A stretch of DNA of 64,000 nt, from contig NZ_BBJF01000005.1 of assembly GCF_000739735.1 (NCBI RefSeq), forward strand, positions 496,001 through 560,000, in the 5' to 3' direction. Shown here piece by piece: positions 52,253 through 61,542 of this stretch (position 1 is its first letter; each line of letters opens with the position of its first letter). The notes beneath the pieces are model-generated. The model made no database searches and had not been told where the DNA came from. It worked only from the letters and a program-made list of their open reading frames with translations. Both the position numbers and the translations under genes were made by a program. Source of the stretch: Paraburkholderia ginsengisoli NBRC 100965 (GTDB lineage: Bacteria > Pseudomonadota > Gammaproteobacteria > Burkholderiales > Burkholderiaceae).

Positions 52253-54340
52253 ATGCAAAACGATCCCGCCCTCGATCAGCTGTGCATCAACACGATCCGC
52301 ACGCTGTCGATGGACGCTGTGCAAAAGGCCAATTCCGGGCACCCCGGCACGCCGATGGCACTGGCCCCGGTTGCCTACCATCTGTGGCAAAACCATTTGC
52401 GCTACGACCCGGACGAGCCGCTGTGGCCGAATCGCGACCGCTTCGTGTTGTCGGTCGGACATGCATCGATGCTGCTGTATTCGCTGTTGCACCTGGCCGG
52501 CGTGAAGGCCGTGGATCACGACGGCAACCCGACCAGTGGTCCCGCCGTGTCGATCGACGACATCGAGCATTTCCGCCAGATCGACAGCAAAACGCCAGGG
52601 CACCCCGAGTACCGGATGACCACCGGCGTCGAAACCACGACCGGTCCGCTCGGCCAGGGGCTCGGCAACAGCGTCGGCATGGCGATGGCCGCGCGCTGGT
52701 ATGAGAGCCGGTTCAACCAGCCGGATGCGCCCCTGTTCGACTATCGCGTCTACGCGCTATGCGGCGACGGCGACATGATGGAGGGCATCTCGCACGAAGC
52801 GGCATCGCTGGCCGGGCATCTGAAGCTGTCGAACCTGATCTGGATTTACGACAGCAACCGCGTGACGATCGAAGGCCACACCGACCTCGCGTACAGCGAC
52901 GACGTGGAGAGCCGCTTTCGCGGCTACAACTGGCATACGCTGCATGTGAACGACGCGAACGACGCCGCCGCGCTCGAAGCGGCCTTCGTCGAAGCGAAGA
53001 GCATTACCGACAGGCCGACGCTGATCGTGGTCCGCAGCATCATCGGCTGGGGCGCGCCGCACAAGCAGGACACGTCGGCGGCGCACGGCGAAGCGCTCGG
53101 CGTCGAGGAAGTGGCGCTCGCGAAGAAATTCTACGGCTGGCCCGAGGACAAATTCTTCTACGTGCCTGACGGCGTGCCCGAACGTTTCGCCGCCGGCGTC
53201 GGCGCGCGCGGCAAGGCGGCGCGTGCCGAATGGCAGACGCGGCTCGACGTGTACAACAAGAAGTACCCGGAACTCGCGCGTGAATTCGCGCAGATCGAGG
53301 CGCATGAATTGCCGGCCGGCTGGGACAGCGATATGCCAACTTTCGACGCGGACCCGAAGGGTGTTGCGTCGCGCGAATCGTCGGGCAAGGTGCTCAATGC
53401 GATTGCCGCGCGCATTCCGTGGATGATCGGCGGTGCGGCCGATCTCTCGCCGTCCACCAAGACCAACCTGAAATTCGAAGGGGCCGGCAGTTTCGAAGCC
53501 GACAACTACGGCGGCCGCAATCTGCATTTCGGCATTCGCGAACATGGGATGGGCGCGGTGGTCAACGGACTCGCGTTGTCGAATCTGCGGCCGTACGGTT
53601 CGACCTTTCTGATTTTCAGCGACTACATGAAGCCGCCGATCCGTCTGTCGGCGATCATGGAAGTGCCGGCTATTTACGTGTTCACGCACGATTCGATCGG
53701 CGTGGGTGAGGATGGTCCGACGCATCAGCCGATCGAACAGCTGGCGTCGCTACGCGGCGTGCCGGGGCTGACGGTGCTGCGTCCCGGCGATGCGAACGAA
53801 GTGACCGAGGCATGGCGCGTGGCGCTGGCCGATCCGCGACGGCCCTCGTGCATCGTCGTGTCGCGCCAGGCGTTGCCGACGCTGGACCGCAGCCGCTATG
53901 CGGCGGCGAGCGGTGTTCGCAAAGGTGCGTACGTGCTCGCCGATGCGGCCGATGGGCAGAAGCCGCAGGTGATTCTGATGGGCACGGGCAGCGAACTGTC
54001 GCTGTGCGTCGACGCGTACGAGAAGCTCAAGGGCGAGGGCATCGCGGCGCGCGTGGTGTCGATGCCGTCGTGGGACGTCTTCGAGCGACAGGACGACGCG
54101 TACAAGGAGTCGGTGCTGCCCGCCGACGTGGACGCGCGCGTCGCCGTCGAACAGGCCGCCACCCTCGGTTGGGACCGCTATGTCGGCCGGCTCGGCGCGC
54201 AGATTGTGATGCATACGTTCGGCGCATCGGCGCCGCTTGCCGATCTGAAGAAGAAGTTCGGCTTCACGCCGGAGCATGTGTATGAAGCGGCGAAGCAGCA
54301 GATCGCGCGCGTTCAGTCGAAGCGAAGCAGTTCGGAGTGA
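52253..54340 (+). CDS. tkt: Transketolase
   Basis: A 695-residue thiamin-diphosphate enzyme that moves two-carbon ketol units in the pentose phosphate pathway, or the Calvin cycle where present. NSGHPGTPMALAPVAYHLW at the start, the ThDP motif GDGDMMEG...SN, the conserved catalytic Glu in FGIREHGMG and the DSIGVGEDGPTHQPIEQL segment are all present. Length is normal (about 660-695). AAGGAG lies 7 bases before the ATG. It is alone; gap and pgk, which follow tkt in many related genomes, are absent here, so it may be a second copy. A strong terminator follows. Confidence 0.96.
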   Translation: MQNDPALDQLCINTIRTLSMDAVQKANSGHPGTPMALAPVAYHLWQNHLRYDPDEPLWPNRDRFVLSVGHASMLLYSLLHLAGVKAVDHDGNPTSGPAVSIDDIEHFRQIDSKTPGHPEYRMTTGVETTTGPLGQGLGNSVGMAMAARWYESRFNQPDAPLFDYRVYALCGDGDMMEGISHEAASLAGHLKLSNLIWIYDSNRVTIEGHTDLAYSDDVESRFRGYNWHTLHVNDANDAAALEAAFVEAKSITDRPTLIVVRSIIGWGAPHKQDTSAAHGEALGVEEVALAKKFYGWPEDKFFYVPDGVPERFAAGVGARGKAARAEWQTRLDVYNKKYPELAREFAQIEAHELPAGWDSDMPTFDADPKGVASRESSGKVLNAIAARIPWMIGGAADLSPSTKTNLKFEGAGSFEADNYGGRNLHFGIREHGMGAVVNGLALSNLRPYGSTFLIFSDYMKPPIRLSAIMEVPAIYVFTHDSIGVGEDGPTHQPIEQLASLRGVPGLTVLRPGDANEVTEAWRVALADPRRPSCIVVSRQALPTLDRSRYAAASGVRKGAYVLADAADGQKPQVILMGTGSELSLCVDAYEKLKGEGIAARVVSMPSWDVFERQDDAYKESVLPADVDARVAVEQAATLGWDRYVGRLGAQIVMHTFGASAPLADLKKKFGFTPEHVYEAAKQQIARVQSKRSSSE

Positions 54341-54387
54341 TGTGCACGGAGTGATACGAGAAGTGGTGAAGCCTGAGTGTCGATACA

Positions 54388-54418
54388 AAGCCGGCGGTGG
54401 AACAACCGCCGGCTTTTT
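54388..54418. terminator. Bidirectional rho-independent terminator after tkt
   Basis: GCCGGCGGT (54390-54398) and ACCGCCGGC (54405-54413) form a perfect 9-bp stem extended by AA/TT, followed by five T on the + strand and preceded by AA on the other. It lies between the convergent tkt and lipoprotein genes. Confidence 0.85.
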
Positions 54419-54437
54419 CATTCGCCACCCGTCACCG

Positions 54438-55532
54438 TCAATTTGCCGGAATCGTCACCACCGGCGCCTTGCTGCTCGTATCGGCTTCGGCGAGCGCCAT
54501 CAGATTCTGCACGACCGTGAACGCATATTTCGAATCGAAGTCGTTGCGTTCGACCCAATACACCGAAGACCCATAAGCGATCGACACATACGCATTATCG
54601 GGCGCGCGCTCACCGGAGTGGATGATGATCGTCGGCCGCGTTTCGCCGCCGATCAGGCCGACGGTGGGCTTCGTCGAGCCGTCGCTGATGCGCTCGACCG
54701 GCACCTGCACCTGCGCGCCGAGATCGGTCAGGATGCCGAGCACCGAGCGCGTGACCATCGGAATCCGGTCGCCCTTTTGCGAGGTCGAAGAAGGTCCGTA
54801 GACGATCTCATAGGTCCGCGTATTCGACGACAGCCGCAGCAGCTTGCGCACGCGCGCGAGATCCGCAGCCGTTTGCGGCGACTCGCCGCTGGTGGTCGCG
54901 CCCATCACGAGGAACACGCCCATCGGGCCGCTCTTGCCGTTCTTGCCGTCCGCCTGGCGCGACTCGACGTTCAGTTCGCCGGCCAGTTGCAGACGCCGCA
55001 GCGCCCGCAGTAATTCGAAGAAACCCGGCGCGCCCGCGCTGTTCTCGCCGCCGAGCGCGTTGCCGTTCTGCAAGCCGCCCACCGACTGCGCGGTGATGCG
55101 CAACAGCAGATCGATCGGAATGCCGCCTTCGGCAAGCGGCAATACCAGCGACGGCGCAAGCGGCCGGATATACGCGGACGCGAACGCTTCGCCGGTGGTC
55201 GGCGTGAACGTGAAAGTCGGATGGTTCGAATAGGACACGCTGCCGGTCGCGAGCGCGTAGTTCGGCATGCTGCCGGAACCGGCGTTGAGGGTGGCGCCGC
55301 CGGTGGTGTCGAACGTGTAGGCCGCGATGATGCTGCTGACGGTCAGAAAGGCCGGTGCATCGCCATAACGCAAACCTATCACGGCGGCGAGTATCTCGCG
55401 TTTCTTCGCATCGCCGAGCGCGCGCGCGTAGTCGACCTGATCCGCCTTCAGGCGGGACGGTCCGATATGCACGCAGGCGGAAGTGAGGCACGCGGCGCAT
55501 AGCGCTGCGGCGATGGAAGCTGTTCTGAACAT
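54438..55532 (-). CDS. Hypothetical lipoprotein
   Basis: A 364-residue predicted lipoprotein: signal peptide with lipobox TSAC (Cys about 20, MFRTASIAAALCAACLTSAC). The rest has no domain I recognise; it holds segments such as VDYARALGDAKKREILAAVIGLRYGDAP and DNAYVSIAYGSSVYWVERNDFDSKYAF. Related proteins occur in proteobacteria and appear as envelope proteins of unknown role. The start at 55532 was chosen as the beginning of the signal; an upstream in-frame ATG would spoil it. Its neighbour upstream is the citrate synthase fusion, 277 bases away. Confidence 0.75.
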   Translation of the reverse strand: MFRTASIAAALCAACLTSACVHIGPSRLKADQVDYARALGDAKKREILAAVIGLRYGDAPAFLTVSSIIAAYTFDTTGGATLNAGSGSMPNYALATGSVSYSNHPTFTFTPTTGEAFASAYIRPLAPSLVLPLAEGGIPIDLLLRITAQSVGGLQNGNALGGENSAGAPGFFELLRALRRLQLAGELNVESRQADGKNGKSGPMGVFLVMGATTSGESPQTAADLARVRKLLRLSSNTRTYEIVYGPSSTSQKGDRIPMVTRSVLGILTDLGAQVQVPVERISDGSTKPTVGLIGGETRPTIIIHSGERAPDNAYVSIAYGSSVYWVERNDFDSKYAFTVVQNLMALAEADTSSKAPVVTIPAN

Positions 55533-55809
55533 GGCGGCGAGAATGGCGGACGGCAATCCGCTGAAGAATGGACCCGCAACGGCGGTAGCAGGGCGCATTC
55601 CCGCGCGATGAAAAAGTGGCGGGGTTTTTCTGTTTGGCCCTGTCGATAGGCGCTTCGCGCTCGCGTGCCATACGAGAGAAGCTGCGCAGGATTTGCCGGC
55701 TGCTTGCAAGATTTGCATGAATGCGCGGCGAGTGCGGGACGAGTGCGGGACGGCAAGCGCGAAGATTTATTCAATCGCGCCCAATGACAACGTTTATTCA
55801 TGGGTCCGC

Positions 55810-57045
55810 TCAACTCTCGACCGCCTTGAACAACCGGTTCTTGTCGAGCGTGATGGGATCGAGCGTTTTCCCATCGTCTTCCGCCGGGTTCTCGTCCTCC
55901 AGTGCATGACCGGTATAGCGACCACGCGGCCGGATGACCTTGCCGACCCGCAACTGTTCGATGCAATGCGCGAGCAGACCGACGCTTCTCGCCGTGGCGA
56001 ACAGCCCGAACGAAGCATCGCGCGGCAATTCCAACTGCGCCGCCAACGCGGCGAGCGCAACGTCGATATTCGGTTTGAGCCCGGTCAGCGCGACCACCTG
56101 GTTGATGAAGGACGTAAGCTCTTGCGGCGGATTCAACACGTCGAGCAGGGCGCTCGCACGCGGATCGCCGTCGGGATACAGATGGTGCCCGAACCCCGGC
56201 AGCGGAATCGCCGATTGCAAATGATGCGCGACGACGTGCTCCGCGCCGAGTCTTCGCACGTCGTCGAACACGGCCCGCACGCGGCCCGACGCATCGCCAT
56301 GCAGCGGACCGGAGAGCGTCGCGAGTCCCGTGAGCAGACAGCCCGGCAACGATGCGCCGGTGGACGCGGTAATGCGCGCGGCGAACGCCGAACTCGTAAT
56401 CTCGTGATCGGCCACGAGGACCATCGCACGGCGGATCAACTCGGCGCCGTCGCGATCCTGGCCCCAACCGAGCGCGAGCCGTTCATGTGTCAATGGCGCG
56501 CTCGCGTCACGGCGCGCGCCGAACGCCTGCGCGATGAGCGCCACCAGCCGGCCGGCCTCGACATGCAACGCGCCATCCGTGCGTCCGAGGGTCGAGTGTC
56601 CGCTGGCCGCGAGCGCCGCCAGCGACGTGAACGCGCATTGCCTGCCGCGCTCGTCGCCTTGTAGCGGCATGTCGACGGAGTCGAAGGAAACCGGCGCGCT
56701 GGCATTCCACAAAATGGTCGCCACGTCTTCGAGTGTCGCTGTCTCCGCCAGCCGGATGCTGTCGCGTCCCCGGTAATAGGGCCGTCCCTTCGCGAACGCG
56801 GTGATGCTGCTGTAAATGCAGGGCTCCGCACCGAAGATCGTGCCGGCGGCCAGCGCCTCCCGTTTTCGTCCCACCTGCTTTTTGCGGCACAGGCCGGCGA
56901 CATCTTCGGCGCGATAGAGACTTTTGCGTGGATCGTGCGGATCCGGCATGACCGCGATATTGCCGCGACTGACGTACGCGTAGACGGTCTGCGCGCGCAC
57001 TCCGAGTTGGCGGGCTGCTTCAGTCAGAGTGATCCAGTTTCGCAT
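55810..57045 (-). CDS. Citrate synthase family protein with N-terminal HTH
   Basis: A 411-residue protein: residues 1-55 are a MerR/excisionase-like HTH (LTEAARQLGVRAQTVYAYVSRG), then a citrate synthase fold. The catalytic residues are kept: H249 (SGPLHG), H287 (GFGHHLYPDGDPRA) and D328 (KPNIDVAL), so enzymatic activity is plausible, condensing acetyl-CoA or propionyl-CoA with an oxoacid. The HTH could bind DNA or be structural. Being in a cluster with an MFS transporter and dehydrogenases suggests a catabolic rather than TCA role. The first ATG at 57045 fits the HTH. Confidence 0.88.
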   Translation of the reverse strand: MRNWITLTEAARQLGVRAQTVYAYVSRGNIAVMPDPHDPRKSLYRAEDVAGLCRKKQVGRKREALAAGTIFGAEPCIYSSITAFAKGRPYYRGRDSIRLAETATLEDVATILWNASAPVSFDSVDMPLQGDERGRQCAFTSLAALAASGHSTLGRTDGALHVEAGRLVALIAQAFGARRDASAPLTHERLALGWGQDRDGAELIRRAMVLVADHEITSSAFAARITASTGASLPGCLLTGLATLSGPLHGDASGRVRAVFDDVRRLGAEHVVAHHLQSAIPLPGFGHHLYPDGDPRASALLDVLNPPQELTSFINQVVALTGLKPNIDVALAALAAQLELPRDASFGLFATARSVGLLAHCIEQLRVGKVIRPRGRYTGHALEDENPAEDDGKTLDPITLDKNRLFKAVES

Positions 57046-57153
57046 AGGGTGACAGGCCAGGTGGTGCAGTGGAGCGGCGCAGTAGCGGACTCACTCTGCG
57101 GGCCGCGCGTCGCATGCGAGCGCGACGATCCGGGCATCGATTCTGACGCCATT

Positions 57154-57546
57154 TCAGGTAAAAGTCATCTCGGCGGGTCGCCGCTCCAGAATCTCGACGA
57201 GGATGTCGCCGGGTGATCGCACGAAGCACGCTCTCACACCCGCGCGAACCTGCTTGACCGGCTCGACGATTTCCGCGTCGCAGCGCACCAGGTGATCGAA
57301 CGCGGCATCGAGATCCTCGACGACCACGCCGAAATGATCGATGCCCTGTTTGCGCTCGTCATGAGATGGTCGAGTGGTCAACGCGCTCGCCAGCGGCGTG
57401 ATGAAAAGATTGATGCCGCCGATGCGCAAATCCACTCGGCCGGGCCGACGCACGATCTCGGCGTTCAGGCAGCGCGCGAACCACGCGGCGGTGGCCTCGG
57501 CATCGGCCGAGCACAGTTGCAGATGATCCCACTTGAATTCAATCAT
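57154..57546 (-). CDS. VOC (glyoxalase/bleomycin resistance/dioxygenase) family protein
   Basis: A 130-residue vicinal oxygen chelate protein. WDHLQLCSADAEATAAWFARCL and GIDHFGVVVEDLDAAFDHLV give the two beta-alpha-beta repeats; H8, H and E in the paired repeats (IDHFG, LVEILE) form the metal site. Function is undefined: lyase, epimerase or dioxygenase are possible. It lies between the MFS and citrate synthase-like genes on the same strand. Confidence 0.85.
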   Translation of the reverse strand: MIEFKWDHLQLCSADAEATAAWFARCLNAEIVRRPGRVDLRIGGINLFITPLASALTTRPSHDERKQGIDHFGVVVEDLDAAFDHLVRCDAEIVEPVKQVRAGVRACFVRSPGDILVEILERRPAEMTFT

Positions 57547-57572
57547 TCGATTTCACCGGAAAGTAAACAGCG

Positions 57573-58889
57573 TCACAGTTCGATGCGGGAGAGCTTCCCC
57601 AGCAACACGGAATAAGAGAGCGCGCCGAGCAGGCAGATCGCGCCCATCAGGTTGAGAGCCCAGTAGAAGTGGCCCGTGTGGTGCGTGATGTAGCCGATCA
57701 TCAGCGGCGTGGTGACGCCCGCGATGTTGGCCGCGAGGCTCGTGATGCTGCTGGTCAGTCCTACATACTGCCGGGGTGCGATTTCCGAAACGGCGGCCCA
57801 CGACATCGAGCCGATGCCCTGCGCGAAGAACGCAATGGTCAGGATCGCAATCACCAACTCGTTCGACTCGACGAAATTGACGAGAACGATCGACGCACCC
57901 AGCAACGTGCCGATGATGAGCGGCGTTTTGCGCGCCGTCGAAATCGACACGCCGCGTCGAATGAAAAAGTCCGACAGGAACCCGGCCAGCAGAATGCCGA
58001 CCGTCGCGCCGATAAAAGGCAGCGCCTGGAAGATCCCGACCTTGATCATCGACATGTGACGCGCTTCGATCAGATAGGTCATGAACCACGTCGTGAAGAA
58101 CACCAGCAACGTGTTGTTGCAGAACTTGCCGAGACAGATGGCGAGAATCTGCCGATAGCCGAGCAGCTTGAGTGCCATGCGCCAGTCGAACTTCTCGCGC
58201 GCCTTGCGCGTCGCGGTGGCGCCTTCGTTGATGTATTGCAGTTCGGCGGCATTCACGTTCGCGTGCTGCAGCGGATCGCGATACACCTTGTACCAGAGCA
58301 GACTGAACAGAATGCCGAAGCCGCCGGTCACGAAGAAGACCGCACGCCAGCCGTACGCGGCGGAAATCCACAGCAACAGGCCGGTGAACAGAGGTGTGCC
58401 GATGTATTGCCCCATCACGTACACGCTGGTGGCAAAGCCGCGCTCGCGCGCGGGAAACCATAACGTCACGGCGCGCGCGTTGGACGGGAAGGCCGGCGCT
58501 TCGAGTGCGCCGATGGCGAGCCGCGATCCGAGCAACATCTGATAGCCGGTCGCGAGGCCCTGGGTCAGCGTGGCGAACGACCAGCCGACCAGCGACAGCG
58601 CATACGCAAGGCGCGAGCCGAGAACGTCGGTCAGTATGCCGCCGGGCACGAGAGCGATGGAATAGGCCAGACCGAAAGCGGCAAACAGTTCGCCCATCTG
58701 CATCCGGTTGAGCGAGAGACTCTTCGAGAGGCCCGGCGCAACGATGCCGAGTGCCGAGCGGTCCACGTAGTTGAGGATCGTGGCGATGAGCAACATCGAC
58801 AGCACGACGTAGCGGACTCTCGTGCGCCGCGTGGTATCCGCGTAGGCCGGGTTTCGCGCCGGCAATGTTTGTTCCTCTGCGATTTTCAT
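57573..58889 (-). CDS. MFS transporter of the ACS (anion:cation symporter) type
   Basis: A 438-residue, 12-segment permease. NYVDRSALGIVAPGLSKSLSLNRMQMGELFAAFGLAYS and GGILTDVLGSRLAYALSLVGWS are the family's characteristic first-helix and motif A regions, as in transporters of sugar acids, phthalate or hydroxyphenylacetate. Two starts exist, 58901 and 58889; the second is preceded by GGAG 5 bases away and is preferred. Its stop lies 26 bases from the VOC gene start, so the two probably share an mRNA. Likely imports the cluster's substrate. Confidence 0.88.
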   Translation of the reverse strand: MKIAEEQTLPARNPAYADTTRRTRVRYVVLSMLLIATILNYVDRSALGIVAPGLSKSLSLNRMQMGELFAAFGLAYSIALVPGGILTDVLGSRLAYALSLVGWSFATLTQGLATGYQMLLGSRLAIGALEAPAFPSNARAVTLWFPARERGFATSVYVMGQYIGTPLFTGLLLWISAAYGWRAVFFVTGGFGILFSLLWYKVYRDPLQHANVNAAELQYINEGATATRKAREKFDWRMALKLLGYRQILAICLGKFCNNTLLVFFTTWFMTYLIEARHMSMIKVGIFQALPFIGATVGILLAGFLSDFFIRRGVSISTARKTPLIIGTLLGASIVLVNFVESNELVIAILTIAFFAQGIGSMSWAAVSEIAPRQYVGLTSSITSLAANIAGVTTPLMIGYITHHTGHFYWALNLMGAICLLGALSYSVLLGKLSRIEL

Positions 58890-58944
58890 CGGTGTCTCCA
58901 TAACATTGGCCTGCTGCTTTTTATTTTTCAGGCGAAAGGGCGTT

Positions 58945-59703
58945 TTATCCGCGGCCGACGAACGGCATGGCGCTCGCCATGATGGTCATGCTGAGCACAT
59001 TGGCTTCCAGTGGCAGACTGGCCATATGCACGACCGCGTTCGCCACGTGCGTCACATCCATTCGTGCTTCGGGCGCCATGCGTCCATCCGCTTGCAGCAC
59101 GCCGCGGTTCATGCGCTCCGTGAGGGAAGTCGCCGCGTTGCCGATATCGATCTGGCTGCACGCGATGTTGTAAGCGCGGCCGTCGAGCGCAATCGATTTG
59201 GTAATGCCGGTGACCGCATGTTTTGTCGCCGTATAAGCGATGGTATGCGGCCTCGGCGAGTGCGCCGAGATCGAACCGTTGTTGATGATTCGTCCGCCTT
59301 GCGGGGATTGGGTTTTCATCAGGCGGTACGCGGCTCGCGCGCACAGAAAGACGCCGGTCAGATTGGTGGCCACGACGTCGTTCCAGAAATCGGTCTCGTA
59401 GTCTTCCAGCGGCACGGCGCCCGCGTTGCGGCCCGCGTTGTTGAAGAGCACGTCGAGCCGGCCGAACGTCCCGGCGATTTTCGAAAACGCCTGCTCGACC
59501 GATGCCGCGTCGGCGACGTCGGCCTGGAACACCTCCGCTTCCGCACCCGCCACGCTGATGAGTTCCTTCGTTTCCAGCAGCGGCTCGGCTCTGCGCCCGA
59601 TCAGCGCGACCGCGAATCCGGCGTTGGCGAGTGCCACGGCGGCGGCGCGACCGATCCCGGACCCGGCACCCGTGACAGCGGCAAACTTCTTCGATGCAGG
59701 CAT
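58945..59703 (-). CDS. SDR family oxidoreductase
   Basis: A 252-residue classical short-chain dehydrogenase/reductase: TGAGSGIG binds NAD(P), NNAG follows, and the catalytic Ser ([11 protein letters not shown]) with Tyr-x-x-x-Lys (YTATKHAV) is complete. It oxidises or reduces a hydroxy or keto group of an unknown substrate. GAGGA lies 5-6 bases before the ATG at 59703. It heads the minus-strand arm of the cluster, 55 bases before the MFS gene, and its promoter region holds one copy of the TTGATT-N5-AATCAA operator. Confidence 0.9.
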   Translation of the reverse strand: MPASKKFAAVTGAGSGIGRAAAVALANAGFAVALIGRRAEPLLETKELISVAGAEAEVFQADVADAASVEQAFSKIAGTFGRLDVLFNNAGRNAGAVPLEDYETDFWNDVVATNLTGVFLCARAAYRLMKTQSPQGGRIINNGSISAHSPRPHTIAYTATKHAVTGITKSIALDGRAYNIACSQIDIGNAATSLTERMNRGVLQADGRMAPEARMDVTHVANAVVHMASLPLEANVLSMTIMASAMPFVGRG

Positions 59704-59769
59704 TTCAATTCCTCGATGATTCGATTGAACATGGGAGGAGGTTGCATCCGCATCATGTGTCGAGCAATC

Positions 59770-59786
59770 TTGATTGATTGAATCAA
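59770..59786. promoter_or_regulatory. Operator copy 1, TTGATT-N5-AATCAA
   Basis: A perfect 6+6 inverted repeat with a 5-base spacer, followed by CATC. It lies 67 bases upstream of the SDR start. Its half-sites are identical to those at 59935-59951. Confidence 0.7.
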
Positions 59787-59934
59787 CATCTGGGCGCCCA
59801 GCCGACGGGGAGTGCACCAGGGTTTTCCTGATGGGCACGCGGCTGGCAACGCGACCGACGGGGGCAGGAAGGCAAGCGAACCGCAACGCGCGACGCGCGT
59901 CGACACGAATGAGCGGCGCATGATTGCCGAGAGG

Positions 59935-59951
59935 TTGATTCATCCAATCAA
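59935..59951. promoter_or_regulatory. Operator copy 2, TTGATT-N5-AATCAA
   Basis: A perfect 6+6 inverted repeat with a 5-base spacer, followed by CATT. It lies 61 bases upstream of the dehydrogenase ATG. The regulator gene is not obvious in the window. Confidence 0.7.
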
Positions 59952-60012
59952 CATTGACGGGCCAGTCCGCGGTTTCGTAGTCTCTCGACGTCTGTCTACC
60001 CAAGGAAAAACC

Positions 60013-60975
60013 ATGTCGGAGCAAAACCGCACCAGGCTGTTGATTGCGCGAAAAGTCCCCACGGCCGTGGCGAATCGCGCCGAGGCCGAATTCCATGCGT
60101 TCGTGACCGAGTCCGATATGGACTCGTGGTCCGTCGTCGACTTCCTCAAGAAGCACGAAGTGCCCGCCGTGCTGATCGGCAAGAAGTCCGGTTTGCAGGC
60201 GGAGCACATCGCCGCGCTGCCTTCAACGGTGAGGATCATTGCGAACGCGAGCGCCGGGTTCGATCACATGGACGTGGCGGCCGCCCGCGCAAGAGGGATT
60301 GTCGTCACGAACGCCCCCGACGCGCTGACCGAATGCACGGCCGATTTCTCGATGCTGCTCGTGCTGGCGGCGTGCCGCCGTGCGTCGGAATACGAACGGA
60401 TCATGCGCAACGGCTGGGGCAAATCGTTCGGCATGACGGAGATGCTCGGTACGCGCGTGAATGGCAAGACGCTCGGCATCGTCGGCTTTGGGCGGATTGG
60501 GCGGGCGGTCGCGAAGCGGGCGCAGGGTTTCGGCATGCGCGTGATCTACACGGACATCAATCGCGCGCCGGCTTCGCTGGAAAATGGCGCGACGTATTAC
60601 GCCAGCCTCGACGAGATGCTGCCGCATTGCCAGGTGCTGACACTGCACGTGCCCGGCGGGGGCGTACCGCTGATGACGAAGGACAAGTTTGGGCGCTTGC
60701 CCAAGGGCGCGGTTTTCGTCAACGCGGCGCGTGGCGGGCTGGTGGACGAGGACGCGCTGTATGAAGCGCTGACTTCGGGGCATCTGTTTAGCGCGGGTCT
60801 GGACGTGTACCGGAATGAGCCGAATGTCGACAAGCGCTTCGCGGAACTCGACAACGTGTTCCTGACGCCGCATATGGCTAGCGCCACGCTCGAAACGCGC
60901 GACCAGATGGGTTTTACGGCGCTGGATAATGTTGCTGCGGTGTTGGAGGGGCGGGCGGCGTTGAATCCGGTTTAA
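60013..60975 (+). CDS. D-2-hydroxyacid dehydrogenase
   Basis: A 320-residue NAD(P)-dependent D-2-hydroxyacid dehydrogenase. The nucleotide fold has GFGRIG at 158-163, and the catalytic triad is R240 ([10 protein letters not shown]), E269 (RNEPNVD) and H287 (TPHMASAT). The likely reactions are glyoxylate/hydroxypyruvate reduction or oxidation of a D-hydroxyacid. AAGGAAAA lies 6 bases before the ATG at 60013. It is transcribed opposite to the SDR-MFS-VOC arm from a shared region carrying twin operators, so it is probably coregulated. Confidence 0.92.
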   Translation: MSEQNRTRLLIARKVPTAVANRAEAEFHAFVTESDMDSWSVVDFLKKHEVPAVLIGKKSGLQAEHIAALPSTVRIIANASAGFDHMDVAAARARGIVVTNAPDALTECTADFSMLLVLAACRRASEYERIMRNGWGKSFGMTEMLGTRVNGKTLGIVGFGRIGRAVAKRAQGFGMRVIYTDINRAPASLENGATYYASLDEMLPHCQVLTLHVPGGGVPLMTKDKFGRLPKGAVFVNAARGGLVDEDALYEALTSGHLFSAGLDVYRNEPNVDKRFAELDNVFLTPHMASATLETRDQMGFTALDNVAAVLEGRAALNPV

Positions 60976-61096
60976 GGGCGGTGTGGACAGCTGCGGGCTT
61001 GCGGGGTGCGAGTGGTTGGGGCGGGCCCGGCCACTCGTCCATCAATGCCACAGCCCACCTGCTAAACTCGCGCCGAGCGTTTTTGAGTAGCCAACC

Positions 61097-61459
61097 ATGA
61101 AGACCAGTTCGAAAGGCGGCCTTGTTTATTCCACCGAAGGCGGCCGGATGTGTCCCGAATGCAGACAACCGCTTGCGGCATGTGCGTGCAAAACAGTTGC
61201 AAAGTCACAACCGGTCGGCGACGGTGCGGTGCGAGTGACTCGCGAGACGAAGGGCCGAGGCGGGAAGAGTGTGACTGTTGTGAAAGGGCTTGCACTCGAT
61301 CCGCTTGCTTTGGCGCTGTTAGGCAAGCAGTTGCGCACGGCTTGCGGTTCTGGCGGAACGGTCAAGGATGGCGTGATCGAAGTGCAGGGCGACCATTGCG
61401 AGCGGATCATCGAAACGCTCAAAAAGCACGGCCACAACGCGAAGCGGGCCGGGGGCTAA
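61097..61459 (+). CDS. yciH: SUI1/YciH family translation factor
   Basis: A 120-residue protein with the SUI1 fold in its C-terminal half (VRVTRETKGRGGKSVTVVKGLAL, LGKQLRTACGSGGTVKDGVIEVQGDH). It is related to eukaryotic eIF1 and affects start-codon fidelity and stress translation. The N-terminal CPECRQPLAACAC motif probably holds a metal. The ATG starts with MKTSSKGGLVYSTEGG, typical of YciH. It is next to the 2-hydroxyacid dehydrogenase but unrelated in function. Confidence 0.93.
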   Translation: MKTSSKGGLVYSTEGGRMCPECRQPLAACACKTVAKSQPVGDGAVRVTRETKGRGGKSVTVVKGLALDPLALALLGKQLRTACGSGGTVKDGVIEVQGDHCERIIETLKKHGHNAKRAGG

Positions 61460-61542
61460 TCGCTTCGATGAATGGCGCCGCGAAGCACTCAATGGTTCGC
61501 GCGCGTTGCTTTTACTGCAAGCTGTCGAAGCGCGGCGCTCGT

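Larger units (their letters stand above)
59704..60012. other. Divergent control region of the 55.8-61 kb catabolic cluster
   Basis: 309 bases between the SDR start and the D-2-hydroxyacid dehydrogenase start. It holds two copies of the same 17-bp inverted-repeat motif, one near each gene, and no protein gene. Confidence 0.6.
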
